This document shows, piece by piece, positions 52,499 through 60,965 of a stretch of DNA of 64,000 bases. The DNA lies in assembly GCF_030548465.1 (NCBI RefSeq), contig NZ_JAUOSF010000005.1, forward strand, positions 248,001-312,000, given 5' to 3'. The position numbers and the translations under genes are program-made. Origin of the DNA: Tamlana sp. 2_MG-2023 (lineage in GTDB: Bacteria; Bacteroidota; Bacteroidia; Flavobacteriales; Flavobacteriaceae). Under the pieces are notes generated by a model, which was not told the DNA's origin, made no database searches, and was given only the letters and a program-made list of their open reading frames with translations. Position 1 is the stretch's first letter. Each line of letters begins with the position of its first letter.

Positions 52499-52616
52499 GC
52501 AAGTTTTAAAAAATGAATTGATATTATGGGCCTAATTGGTTTTGTAATGTTGGTTCATTTTTTTTGCTTTGTTTCAAAAGGATTGGATATTCAAAATATG
52601 ATATAGCTAATATGAA

Positions 52617-52719
52617 CGTCACCCTGAACTTGTTTCAGGGTCACATTAAGATATTCCTGTTCAGTTTGATGGGATGTGGCAATTGAAGATTCAACCAGAT
52701 TAAATAAATTCAGCATGAC
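52617..52719 (+). repeat. Dispersed repeat of about 100 bp, copy in plus orientation
   Basis: It begins CGTCACCCTGAACTTG and has the hairpin CCCTGAA/TTCAGGG. It contains GAAGATTCAAC and ends TAAATAAATTCAGCATGAC. The reverse complement of 17278-17379 shows the same blocks in the same order. Confidence 0.6.
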
Positions 52720-52831
52720 TTAAAGATTTAATTATGATGTCTTAGCTTAATAGGGTATGAAATATATGAATAGAGCTAAATTAATTTACTCATCTTCAGT
52801 AAATTTGTAGTAAATCAAATGCAAATCACAC

Positions 52832-53332
52832 ATGAAAAATTTCAAATATCTCTTAGGTATCCTTGTCTTAAGTATTTTAATAAGTTGCGGAAACCAAGAA
52901 AAAAAGGCATCAAAAAGTGCTTTTGAAACGCAAAGCGAAACAAGTACTCAAGATACTTCCGTAAAGGTGATTGAAATCACAGCGAATGATGCTATGCAAT
53001 TCAATACAAGTAAAATTGAAGTTCAAGCTGGGGATAAAGTGAAAATTGTCTTAAAGCACGTTGGTAAAATGCCTAAAAATGTGATGGGACACAATTTTGT
53101 ACTACTTAAAAAAGGAGTCGATTTGGTGAAATTTGGTAATAAGGCGGCTACGGAAAAAGATTCAGAATACATTCCTGATGATGGTGATGACGTTATTGCA
53201 CATACCAAATTAATTGGAGGAGGTGAGACCGCTGCGGTTGAGTTTAATGCCCCAGAATCAGGTTCTTATGACTTTCTTTGTAGTTTTCCTGGACATTTTG
53301 CTATTATGAAAGGTAAGTTTGTAGTAAAATAG
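52832..53332 (+). CDS. Azurin-family blue copper lipoprotein
   Basis: The 166-residue protein has a lipobox LISC (C19), a Ser/Thr-rich linker and an azurin domain. The copper ligands are visible: H87 in MGHNFVL and C150-x4-H155-x3-M159 in FLCSFPGHFAIMKG. It should be a membrane-tethered periplasmic electron carrier. Its electron donor or acceptor is not evident here. It stands alone between gapN and the arg operon. Confidence 0.93.
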   Translation: MKNFKYLLGILVLSILISCGNQEKKASKSAFETQSETSTQDTSVKVIEITANDAMQFNTSKIEVQAGDKVKIVLKHVGKMPKNVMGHNFVLLKKGVDLVKFGNKAATEKDSEYIPDDGDDVIAHTKLIGGGETAAVEFNAPESGSYDFLCSFPGHFAIMKGKFVVK

Positions 53333-53490
53333 AGTGTTTTTCTTGCGTTTTCAGTGGTAATTCATAATTGATCATTTAATGTTTTTTGGTATAAATTGAA
53401 GGATTAATATTTTGTGACTTATAATATAGAGATATTAATAATTTTTTAAAATTAAAATTAAGAAAGTGCCTTGATTCCTTTATTATGTTT

Positions 53491-53498
53491 TAATTTTA
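53491..53498 (+). promoter_or_regulatory. Possible promoter of the arg operon (TAATTTTA, TTG at -33)
   Basis: The -7-like box TAATTTTA differs from TAnnTTTG only at the last base. TTG at 53471-53473 lies 17 bases upstream. Transcription would start at or just before the leader peptide ATG. Confidence 0.4.
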
Positions 53499-53503
53499 CA
53501 TTT

Positions 53504-53572
53504 ATGAAAACATTAAAATATATACGTTGTTCTACACCCGGTTTGTCTGCGCGCAATCGCCGCAGCTTCTAA
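53504..53572 (+). CDS. Putative arg operon leader peptide (22 aa, with R-N-R-R)
   Basis: The ATG at 53504 opens a 22-codon frame ending in TAA, with Arg at 8, 17, 19 and 20 (S-A-R-N-R-R-S-F). It precedes the arginine operon in a gene-free leader of about 350 bases. The RNA around it can form nested stems: TACGTT 53523-53528 with AACGTA 53593-53598, GGTTT 53540-53544 with AAACC 53585-53589, CTGCG/CGCAG and CTAAT/ATTAG. A T-rich run follows at 53599-53613. Ribosome stalling at the Arg codons would open these. The attenuation role is inferred and the terminator is weaker than in the ilv leader. Confidence 0.55.
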   Translation: MKTLKYIRCSTPGLSARNRRSF

Positions 53573-53852
53573 TTTTCGATTAGTAAACCCATAACGTAGT
53601 TTTAATTTTTTTCATAGTGTCCAAAAATATTTTCATAGCATTTCAAAATAAAGTTAATTTAGTAACAATTAACCATCATTCTGTGCGTCGTAATTTTTCT
53701 CGTCGCCCGTAAGGGTGTATTTCGTTTATTGAACTAGGTGAGTCCAGTTCAGCTATTAAAAAAAAAAGAAAAGAAAATAAGGATGACAGATAAGTTAATA
53801 AGAATATCTAATGTCAGTTTAGTCATTGTGAGCTTGGTAGGTTTTACAGAAA
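53573..53852 (+). promoter_or_regulatory. Remainder of the arg operon leader
   Basis: It contains a second Arg-codon cluster, GTG CGT CGT AAT TTT TCT then CGT CGC CCG TAA (53683-53712). A small CGCCC-GTAA-GGGTG hairpin (53704-53717) and a hairpin GAACT-a-GG/CC-AGTTC near 53731-53750 follow, then an A-rich stretch. No ordinary gene is visible. Confidence 0.4.
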
Positions 53853-54437
53853 ATGTCCACAGAAATTAAAATGAATACAGAATTAGAAATGGGAATTGAT
53901 AGTATAATAGAGGAAGCCGAAGATTTTTGCGAAAAAGAAGGCTTAGAAATAGAACTGGTTTATAAGCTCTCTCTTAAATCATTAACGCTAATCTCAGAAA
54001 GATCAAAAGAACTCCCTACGTTATATTATGTAAGTATTGAAATGCTTAAAAAGCGTGTTGAGAATGGTTGCTTTATTTTAAGAAAAGCAGGCGTTATTTA
54101 CGGACACATTTTTGTGCATGAGCATAAGGTTCATGAGCATTTTGTATATGAGCGGTCCTCATTATGGGTAGATAACATTTATAGAAGTTGGAATCTTGGT
54201 TTGTTATTGATGGCCAAAATAACCGAATTCTATAGTGATACCTTTCTTATTTCAATTGCCCAAACTACTAAAGTGCATTATTACAACGAATTATTAGGGA
54301 TGACACATATCACCCTGTCTCAAATGTCTAGAGTTTTGGTTGAAGAACTTGAAAAGTTAGGAAAATTACGAGATGAATTAAATTTCAGGTATTATGTTAA
54401 TCCGTGTTTTGAAGCTGAAATTAGAGAATTAAAATAA
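53853..54437 (+). CDS. GNAT-family N-acyltransferase heading the arg operon
   Basis: The 194-residue protein has a GNAT-like core (GVIYGHIFVHEHKVHEHFVYERSSLWVDNIYRSWNLGLLLMAKITEFY) and little else that is familiar. Its place as the first gene of an arginine operon that lacks argA or argJ in view suggests it makes N-acetyl- or N-succinylglutamate. This is an inference from context. The start MSTEIKM could be replaced by the second Met six codons later. argG follows after 31 bases. Confidence 0.75.
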   Translation: MSTEIKMNTELEMGIDSIIEEAEDFCEKEGLEIELVYKLSLKSLTLISERSKELPTLYYVSIEMLKKRVENGCFILRKAGVIYGHIFVHEHKVHEHFVYERSSLWVDNIYRSWNLGLLLMAKITEFYSDTFLISIAQTTKVHYYNELLGMTHITLSQMSRVLVEELEKLGKLRDELNFRYYVNPCFEAEIRELK

Positions 54438-54468
54438 AGTAGAAAATAAGTTATATAAATATAGTAAA

Positions 54469-55647
54469 ATGAAAAAATTAGTAATAGCATACAGTGGTGG
54501 ATTAGATACGTCATACTGTGCAGTAAGTTTATCAAAGGAGTACGATGTTCATGCGGTAAGTGTAAACACAGGCGGTTTTACTAAAGAAGAAATTACACAT
54601 ATAGAAAGTAATGCCTATAAAATGGGGGTTACAACTTATAAAAATATTGATGCGGTAGCCACTTTTTATCAGAAAGTAGTGAAGTATTTAATTTATGGAA
54701 ATGTATTAAAAAATAGTACATACCCACTTTCTGTAAGTGCAGAACGTATTATTCAAGCGATTGAAATCGTAGAATACGCAAAAAGCATCGGTGCAGAATA
54801 TATTGCTCATGGAAGTACCGGAGCAGGAAATGATCAAGTGCGTTTCGATATGATTTTCCAAACATTGGCTCCTGGTATTAAAATAATCACGCCAATTAGA
54901 GATGAAAAATTAACAAGACAAGAAGAAATTGATTATTTAAAATCTGAAGGTATCGATATGCCTTGGGAAAAATCAAAATACTCGGTAAATAAAGGACTTT
55001 GGGGAACCAGTGTTGGAGGTGTTGAAACCTTAGAATCTCAAAAACCATTACCAAGTGAAGCTTATCCATCTCAATTAGAAAAAGAAGGGGAAGAAAAAGT
55101 AGTGCTAACATTTAAAAAGGGTGAGTTAACAGCTTTAAATGGTGAAGCAAATGCACCTCAAATAAATATTGAAAAGCTTAATGATATCGCTTCTAAATAT
55201 GCTATTGGTAGAGATATTCATGTTGGTGATACGATTGTTGGAACTAAAGGTCGTGTTGGTTTTGAAGCTGCTGCAGCTTTAATAACTGTAAAAGCACATC
55301 ATTTATTAGAGAAGCACACCTTAACAAAATGGCAATTACAACATAAAGAATATTTATCTAGTTTTTATGGCATGCATTTACATGAAGGGCAGTATTTAGA
55401 TCCTGTAATGAGAGATATGGAAGCATTTTTACAGAGTTCTCAAAAAATGGTTTCCGGTGATGTAACGGTGTCTTTAAAACCATATCACTTTTCATTAGAT
55501 GGTATTGTTTCTAGTCATGATTTAATGTCTAGTAAGTTTAGTACTTACGGTGAAGAAAACAAAGCATGGACTGCAGATGACGCTAAAGGGTTTATCAAAA
55601 TCTTAGGTAATCAGAATAAAATTTATCAACAAGTAAATTCAAAATAA
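54469..55647 (+). CDS. argG: Argininosuccinate synthase
   Basis: The 392-residue enzyme joins citrulline and aspartate using ATP. It has the PP-loop AYSGGLDTSYC, the HGSTGAGNDQVRFD block and the substrate segment KYSVNKGLWGTSVGG. It lies in the middle of an ordered arg operon and overlaps argC by one base. Confidence 0.96.
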   Translation: MKKLVIAYSGGLDTSYCAVSLSKEYDVHAVSVNTGGFTKEEITHIESNAYKMGVTTYKNIDAVATFYQKVVKYLIYGNVLKNSTYPLSVSAERIIQAIEIVEYAKSIGAEYIAHGSTGAGNDQVRFDMIFQTLAPGIKIITPIRDEKLTRQEEIDYLKSEGIDMPWEKSKYSVNKGLWGTSVGGVETLESQKPLPSEAYPSQLEKEGEEKVVLTFKKGELTALNGEANAPQINIEKLNDIASKYAIGRDIHVGDTIVGTKGRVGFEAAAALITVKAHHLLEKHTLTKWQLQHKEYLSSFYGMHLHEGQYLDPVMRDMEAFLQSSQKMVSGDVTVSLKPYHFSLDGIVSSHDLMSSKFSTYGEENKAWTADDAKGFIKILGNQNKIYQQVNSK

Positions 55648-56624
55648 TGATTCAAGTTGGAATAATTGGAGGCGCAGGTTATACAGCCGGGGAATTGATA
55701 AGATTACTTATCAACCATCCAGAAGCTCAAATTGATTTTGTGTTTAGTACAAGTAACGCAGGGAATCAAATAAGCAAAGTGCATCAAGATTTAGTAGGAT
55801 CGTTAGATTTGAAATTTACCGATACCGTGAATCCTAATGTTGATGTGTTGTTTTTATGTTTAGGTCACGGAAATTCTGTAAAGTTTTTAGAAGCTAATAC
55901 CTTTTCGGAAAACACAAAAATCATTGATTTAGGAAACGATTTCAGATTAGAAGCTGATAAAGTCTTTAAAGGAAAAACTTTTGTTTACGGTTTGCCTGAA
56001 TTAAATAGAGAAGCGACTAAAACAGCAAATTATATTGCAAATCCGGGTTGTTTTGCAACAGCCATTCAGTTAGCTATTTTGCCTTTGGCTGAAGCAAATT
56101 TATTAAATCAGGATGTGCATGTTAATGCCGTAACAGGTGCAACAGGAGCAGGAACGTCTTTATCTGCAACAACACATTACACGTGGCGTGATAATAATTT
56201 TTCTTATTACAAACCGTTTACGCATCAGCATTTAGGAGAGATTAACCAGTCGGTTAAACAATTACAAAATGGTTTTTCTTCGGAAATCCTTTTTATGCCT
56301 AACCGCGGGAATTTCTCAAGGGGTATTTTTGCAACGGTTTACACCGATTACGAAGGTTCTGTTGAAGATGCTAAAGCATTATACAACGCATTTTATAAAG
56401 ATGCTGAATTCACCTTTGTTTCAGATGATTTTTTACATTTAAAACAAGTGGTGAATACCAACAAATGTTTAATTCATTTGCATAAGCACAACGGAAAACT
56501 TTTAATTACAAGTATTATAGATAACCTATTAAAGGGAGCTTCTGGGCAAGCAGTTCAGAACATGAACTTAATGTTTGGTTTAGAAGAAACTTCAGGTTTA
56601 GGTTTAAAAGCGACATACTTTTAA
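55647..56624 (+). CDS. argC: N-acyl-gamma-glutamyl-phosphate reductase
   Basis: The 325-residue NADPH enzyme has the Rossmann loop GIIGGAGYTAGELIRLL, the nucleophile in ANPGCFATAI (C135) and the H-x-H...PHQHLGEI-like substrate block (FTHQHLGEINQS). It reduces acylglutamyl phosphate to the semialdehyde. It is translationally coupled to argG. Confidence 0.96.
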   Translation: MIQVGIIGGAGYTAGELIRLLINHPEAQIDFVFSTSNAGNQISKVHQDLVGSLDLKFTDTVNPNVDVLFLCLGHGNSVKFLEANTFSENTKIIDLGNDFRLEADKVFKGKTFVYGLPELNREATKTANYIANPGCFATAIQLAILPLAEANLLNQDVHVNAVTGATGAGTSLSATTHYTWRDNNFSYYKPFTHQHLGEINQSVKQLQNGFSSEILFMPNRGNFSRGIFATVYTDYEGSVEDAKALYNAFYKDAEFTFVSDDFLHLKQVVNTNKCLIHLHKHNGKLLITSIIDNLLKGASGQAVQNMNLMFGLEETSGLGLKATYF

Positions 56625-56706
56625 GATAATTTTAAAACATGAAATAATCATTTTAGATAATGTTAACATTACGAAAGACAGGCTTTTAGCAATAAAAGCA
56701 TCTAAA

Positions 56707-56802
56707 ATGATTATTTTTGCACAACAACTAAAAAAAACGGGAGTTTTAGCACAATTCCTATCAAAAGTGATTAACGCCTCTTTTGAAAAAATAACCAACT
56801 AA
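56707..56802 (+). CDS. Possible micro-ORF between argC and argD (31 aa)
   Basis: The ATG at 56707 opens 31 codons (MIIFAQQLKKTGVLAQFLSK...) in the 194-base gap between argC and argD. The surrounding frame stays open upstream without a start codon, which suggests either a small protein or a decayed gene. I recognise no family. Confidence 0.25.
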   Translation: MIIFAQQLKKTGVLAQFLSKVINASFEKITN

Positions 56803-56818
56803 TAATAAATTAATAATT

Positions 56819-57985
56819 ATGCCATTATTTAACGTTTACCCGCTTTATGATGTAACACCAGTTTCAGGAAAAGGTGTTTATGTTTATGATGAGAAAGGTA
56901 CAGAGTATTTAGATCTTTACGGTGGTCATGCCGTGATATCTATTGGGCACGCACACCCAAAATACGTAGAGGCTATTTCGAATCAAGTGGCAGAACTTGG
57001 ATTTTACTCAAACGCCATTCAAAATCCGTTACAAGTGAAATTAGCCGATAAACTAGAGGTGCTTTCAGGTTGTAAAGATTATGAATTGTTTTTTTGTAAT
57101 TCAGGAGCTGAAGCTAACGAGAATGCTTTAAAATTAGCATCCTTTAAAACAGGGAAATCTAGAGTCGTAGCGTTTAAAAATGGTTTTCACGGACGTACAT
57201 CGGCAGCTGTTGCAGCCACCGATAACCCAAGTATTATTGCGCCAATAAACGCACAACAGGAAGTCACTATTCTAGAATTGAACGACATTTCAGGGGTTCA
57301 AGCTGAATTAGAAAAAGGTGATGTTTGTGCCGTTATTGTAGAATTTATTCAAGGTGTAGGAGGTCTTGATCAAGGAACTGCTGAGTTTTTTGAAAAAGTC
57401 GATAAGCTTTGTAAAGCAAACAATACGTTTTTTATTGCCGATGAAGTGCAATCGGGGTACGGACGTTCAGGTAAGTTTTTTGCATTTCAACATTATAACG
57501 TAACGCCAGACGTTATATCGATGGCAAAAGGCATGGGGAATGGCTTTCCGATTGGGGGCATTTTAATTCACCCAAACATAGAAGCTAAATTTGGTATGTT
57601 AGGTACCACGTTTGGTGGTAATCACCTCGCATGTGCAGCAGGTTTATCGGTTTTAGAGGTTATTGAAGACCAAAAGCTGATAAATAATGTGAACGTGATG
57701 TCTGAGTATTTTATAAAAATTGCTAAAACCATTCCGCATATTAAAAATATAAAAGGAAAAGGTTTAATGCTCGGATTAGAATTTGACTTTGAAGTTGGCG
57801 ACTTAAGAAAACGCTTAATTTACGACAATCATATTTTTACTGGTGGTGCTTCAAATAAAAAATTACTAAGAATATTACCTCCGTTAACCGTTAGAAAGGA
57901 ACATATCAATATGTTTTTTGAAGCACTAATAGAAGCGTTACCAGAGGTTGAGGCTGCAGAAGAACTGCAGACACAAAACATTTAA
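56819..57985 (+). CDS. argD: Acetylornithine/succinylornithine aminotransferase
   Basis: The 388-residue class III PLP enzyme has FFCNSGAEANENALKLA, the FHGRTSAAVAATD block, IADEVQSGYGRSGKFFAFQHY and PLP-Lys237 in DVISMAKGMGNGFPIGG. It forms N-acylornithine from the semialdehyde. Its preference for acetyl or succinyl groups cannot be read from these motifs. proA follows after 11 bases. Confidence 0.95.
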   Translation: MPLFNVYPLYDVTPVSGKGVYVYDEKGTEYLDLYGGHAVISIGHAHPKYVEAISNQVAELGFYSNAIQNPLQVKLADKLEVLSGCKDYELFFCNSGAEANENALKLASFKTGKSRVVAFKNGFHGRTSAAVAATDNPSIIAPINAQQEVTILELNDISGVQAELEKGDVCAVIVEFIQGVGGLDQGTAEFFEKVDKLCKANNTFFIADEVQSGYGRSGKFFAFQHYNVTPDVISMAKGMGNGFPIGGILIHPNIEAKFGMLGTTFGGNHLACAAGLSVLEVIEDQKLINNVNVMSEYFIKIAKTIPHIKNIKGKGLMLGLEFDFEVGDLRKRLIYDNHIFTGGASNKKLLRILPPLTVRKEHINMFFEALIEALPEVEAAEELQTQNI

Positions 57986-57996
57986 AAAAAAATACA

Positions 57997-59193
57997 ATGA
58001 ACACATTATTAACTATAGAAACTAGAAATGCGGTATTGCTGAAAATGGCTGTGCTATTAGAAGAGGAACGAGAAACTATAATTAATATCAATAAAGAAGA
58101 TTTAGACGCTTATAAAGGTGACGATAAATCTATGTACGATCGTTTAAAAGTAGACGATTCAAAAGTAGATGAAATGATTAAATCTGTTACCCATTTGGCA
58201 TCTCAAGAAGATCCTGTTGGTGTAGAGCGTTTTTCGTTTAAGCATGATAATGGTATGCAGGTTTACAACAAAACGGCATCTTTTGGAACGGTTTTAATTA
58301 TTTATGAATCACGTCCAGATGTCACCGTTGAAGCTGCAGGAATTGCGTTTAAATCAGGAAATAAAATTTTACTTAAAGGTGGTAAAGAATCTTTAAGATC
58401 AAACTTGAAAATTGTTGAATTATGGCATGCTGCCCTAGAAGCAAACGGCGCTTCTACGGATTGGGTAGAGTATTTACAATTCAACAGAGAAGAAACACAA
58501 GCCTTTTTAGAAAACCCTACGCAACAAGTAGATTTAATGGTGCCTAGAGGTGGAGAGCGTTTAATTGCATTCGTTAAGAAACACGCTAATTGTCCAGTGA
58601 TTATTAGTGGTCGTGGAAATAATTTCGTGTATGTACACCCAGAGGCAGATTTAGATATCGCTATGGAAGTCATTATTAACGCCAAAACGGCAAAAATTTC
58701 TGCTTGTAACGCGCTTGATAAAGTTTTAATAGACAAAAATCTTCCGAATAAAGAAGCTTTTATAAAACGCTTAATTTCAAAATTAAAAGAATTTGATGTT
58801 GAAATTTTAGGTGATGCAGAAACGTCTAAATACGATGAAATTACACAGTTTGAATCAGACGATATCTGGTATGAAGAGTTTCTAGATTATAAAATTGTTA
58901 TTGGTGAAATCGATTCAACTGAAGCGACTGTAGCTATGATAAATAAATATTCTGGAGGCCATTCATCTTGTATCATTACAACCAATGAAGCTGAAGCAAA
59001 ATTTTTCATGGAAAATGCAGATACAGCAGCCGTTTATCATAATGCTTCAACACGTTTTACCGATGGTAGTCAATTAGGTTTAGGTGGTGAGTTAGCGATT
59101 AGTACAGATAAATTACACCAACGTGGACCTATTGGTTTACAACATTTAGTAACAAACAAATGGTATGTTCATGGAAATGGACAAATTAGATAA
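57997..59193 (+). CDS. proA: Gamma-glutamyl phosphate reductase
   Basis: The 398-residue enzyme reduces glutamyl-5-phosphate for proline synthesis. It has the aldehyde-dehydrogenase-like fold with catalytic Cys in AKISACNALDKVLI (C237) and the ProA block HNASTRFTDGSQLGLGGELAISTDKLHQRGPIGL. Its position inside the arg operon links proline and arginine synthesis, which both start from glutamate. Confidence 0.95.
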   Translation: MNTLLTIETRNAVLLKMAVLLEEERETIININKEDLDAYKGDDKSMYDRLKVDDSKVDEMIKSVTHLASQEDPVGVERFSFKHDNGMQVYNKTASFGTVLIIYESRPDVTVEAAGIAFKSGNKILLKGGKESLRSNLKIVELWHAALEANGASTDWVEYLQFNREETQAFLENPTQQVDLMVPRGGERLIAFVKKHANCPVIISGRGNNFVYVHPEADLDIAMEVIINAKTAKISACNALDKVLIDKNLPNKEAFIKRLISKLKEFDVEILGDAETSKYDEITQFESDDIWYEEFLDYKIVIGEIDSTEATVAMINKYSGGHSSCIITTNEAEAKFFMENADTAAVYHNASTRFTDGSQLGLGGELAISTDKLHQRGPIGLQHLVTNKWYVHGNGQIR

Positions 59194-59257
59194 ATATTAA
59201 GCGCGTACTTGTTAATAACAATAAGTGATTATTAAAAGTTAGCGAGCTTTTCAATAA

Positions 59258-60019
59258 ATGAAGAAAAAACGCATTTTATTAAAAGTAGGGTCTAATACAC
59301 TTACCAAAGAAACCGATAATATTTCTAGAGGTAAAATTGAAGATATTGCCAGTCAAATAGCACAACTTCAAGATCGCTACGAGTTTATTATTGTAAGCTC
59401 TGGTGCCATTGCCGTGGCTAAACAGTTTGTGAAGTTGGAAAGTCAGCGTGAAGAACTGTTTGTAAAACAGGCCTTGGCATCTATTGGACAACCACATTTA
59501 ATACGTATTTATCAAGAAATTTTCAGAGAATACGGCTTGTTGAGTTCACAATGTTTGTTATCCTATTCAGACTTTGAAAAACAGGAAAGCAAAACAAACA
59601 TTGTGAACACCATCAATGTTTTGGTAAACAACAACTACATTCCTATCATCAATGAAAATGATACCGTAGCCACCGATGAAATTAAATTTGGTGACAATGA
59701 TAAATTAGGCGCTTTAACCGCATCGCTTTTAGGAGTCGATTTATTTATTATCGCAACCAACACAAACGGCATCTATACAAAAGCTTCTTTTGAAATCAAC
59801 AAACCAGAAACGATTGCTGAAGTCCTAGATTTTGATGCCTTAAAAAACGAAGTAGTAAATTCCAAGTCTTCGCATGGTAGTGGTGGTATGGCTTCCAAAA
59901 TTGAAGCTGCCGCCTTAGCTAAACATGCCAATATTGAAACTTGGATTGTAAACGGACTCGAAGACCATTTCATCATAAATGCCATGGATAATAAAGTACC
60001 GTTTACTAAAATAAAATAA
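59258..60019 (+). CDS. proB: Glutamate 5-kinase, short form without PUA domain
   Basis: The 253-residue amino-acid kinase has LLKVGSNTLTKE, IIVSSGAIAVAKQ, the substrate loop INENDTVATDEIKFGDNDKLGALTASLLGVD and SSHGSGGMASKIEAAALAKHA. Common ProB proteins have a C-terminal PUA domain of about 100 residues; this one ends after the kinase domain. It phosphorylates glutamate ahead of ProA, encoded just upstream. Confidence 0.94.
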   Translation: MKKKRILLKVGSNTLTKETDNISRGKIEDIASQIAQLQDRYEFIIVSSGAIAVAKQFVKLESQREELFVKQALASIGQPHLIRIYQEIFREYGLLSSQCLLSYSDFEKQESKTNIVNTINVLVNNNYIPIINENDTVATDEIKFGDNDKLGALTASLLGVDLFIIATNTNGIYTKASFEINKPETIAEVLDFDALKNEVVNSKSSHGSGGMASKIEAAALAKHANIETWIVNGLEDHFIINAMDNKVPFTKIK

Positions 60020-60026
60020 TGTTCAG

Positions 60027-60965
60027 ATGAAAAATTATACATCCATAAACGATATCGACAACATCGACACGTGGATTTCCGAAGCTAAAGCCTTAAAAGA
60101 AAACCCTTTAAAACATAAGTCTCTAGGACAAGATAAAACCTTAGGTTTATTGTTCTTTAATTCTAGTTTGCGTACCCGTTTAAGCACGCAAAAGGCGGCT
60201 TTAAACCTGGGTATGAATCCTATTGTTATGAATGTTTCAGGCGATGCCTGGGGTATCGAGTTTGGCGATGGTACGGTTATGAATGGTAATACGGCCGAGC
60301 ATATTAAAGAAGCTGCAGCCGTAGTATCTCAATACTGTGATATTATTGCAGTGAGAGCCTTTCCTACTTTAACAGATAAAGAAAAAGATGAAAGCGAACA
60401 GGTTTTGAAATCTTTTGTAGAATTTGCTTCTGTACCTGTTGTGAATATGGAAAGTGCCACAGGACACCCGTTGCAAGGGTTGACCGATGCTTTAACCATT
60501 TCAGAACATGCTAAAACAGCAAAACCTAAAGTGGTTTTAAGTTGGGCACCACATGTAAAAGCGTTGCCACATGCTGTTGGAAATAGTTTTGTTCAAGCCA
60601 TGCAGAAAATGGATGTCGATTTTGTTATTACAAATCCAGAAGGTTATAATTTAAGTTCAGAAATAACGAAAGACACCCCAATTATGCACAATCAAGAGGA
60701 AGCGCTTAAAGACGCCGATTTTGTATATGTGAAAAACTGGAGTTCTTATGATGATTACGGGAAAATACTAAATACAGATCCAAGCTGGATGATAACCAAA
60801 GAAAAGTTAGGAGCTGCTAAATTCATGCACTGTTTACCTGTAAGACGTAATGTTATTGTGGAGGACGCTGTTCTAGATAGCGATAGTTCTTTAGTGATTC
60901 AGCAAGCGAATAATAGAACTTATGCAGCGCAATTGGTGCTTAAAAAAATACTAGAGAATGGCTAA
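60027..60965 (+). CDS. argF': N-acylornithine (probably N-succinylornithine) transcarbamylase
   Basis: The 312-residue protein is the Bacteroidota type of transcarbamylase, acting on N-acylated ornithine. It has the carbamoyl phosphate block FFNSSLRTRLSTQKAALNLG, AAAVVSQYCDIIAVRAFPTL and the C-terminal MHCLPVRRNVIVED. Residue 90 (in GNTAEHIKEA) is Ala. In known enzymes Glu at this place goes with acetylornithine, while Pro or small residues go with succinylornithine, so a succinylated pathway is likely. It overlaps argB by 8 bases. Confidence 0.92.
   Translation: MKNYTSINDIDNIDTWISEAKALKENPLKHKSLGQDKTLGLLFFNSSLRTRLSTQKAALNLGMNPIVMNVSGDAWGIEFGDGTVMNGNTAEHIKEAAAVVSQYCDIIAVRAFPTLTDKEKDESEQVLKSFVEFASVPVVNMESATGHPLQGLTDALTISEHAKTAKPKVVLSWAPHVKALPHAVGNSFVQAMQKMDVDFVITNPEGYNLSSEITKDTPIMHNQEEALKDADFVYVKNWSSYDDYGKILNTDPSWMITKEKLGAAKFMHCLPVRRNVIVEDAVLDSDSSLVIQQANNRTYAAQLVLKKILENG

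Larger units (their letters stand above)
52468..52831. other. Intergenic region after gapN
   Basis: These 364 bases contain the hairpin at 52478-52498 and a dispersed repeat at 52617-52719. I see no gene in the rest. The azurin promoter is presumably near 52770-52815 but no exact -7 box is found. Confidence 0.5.
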
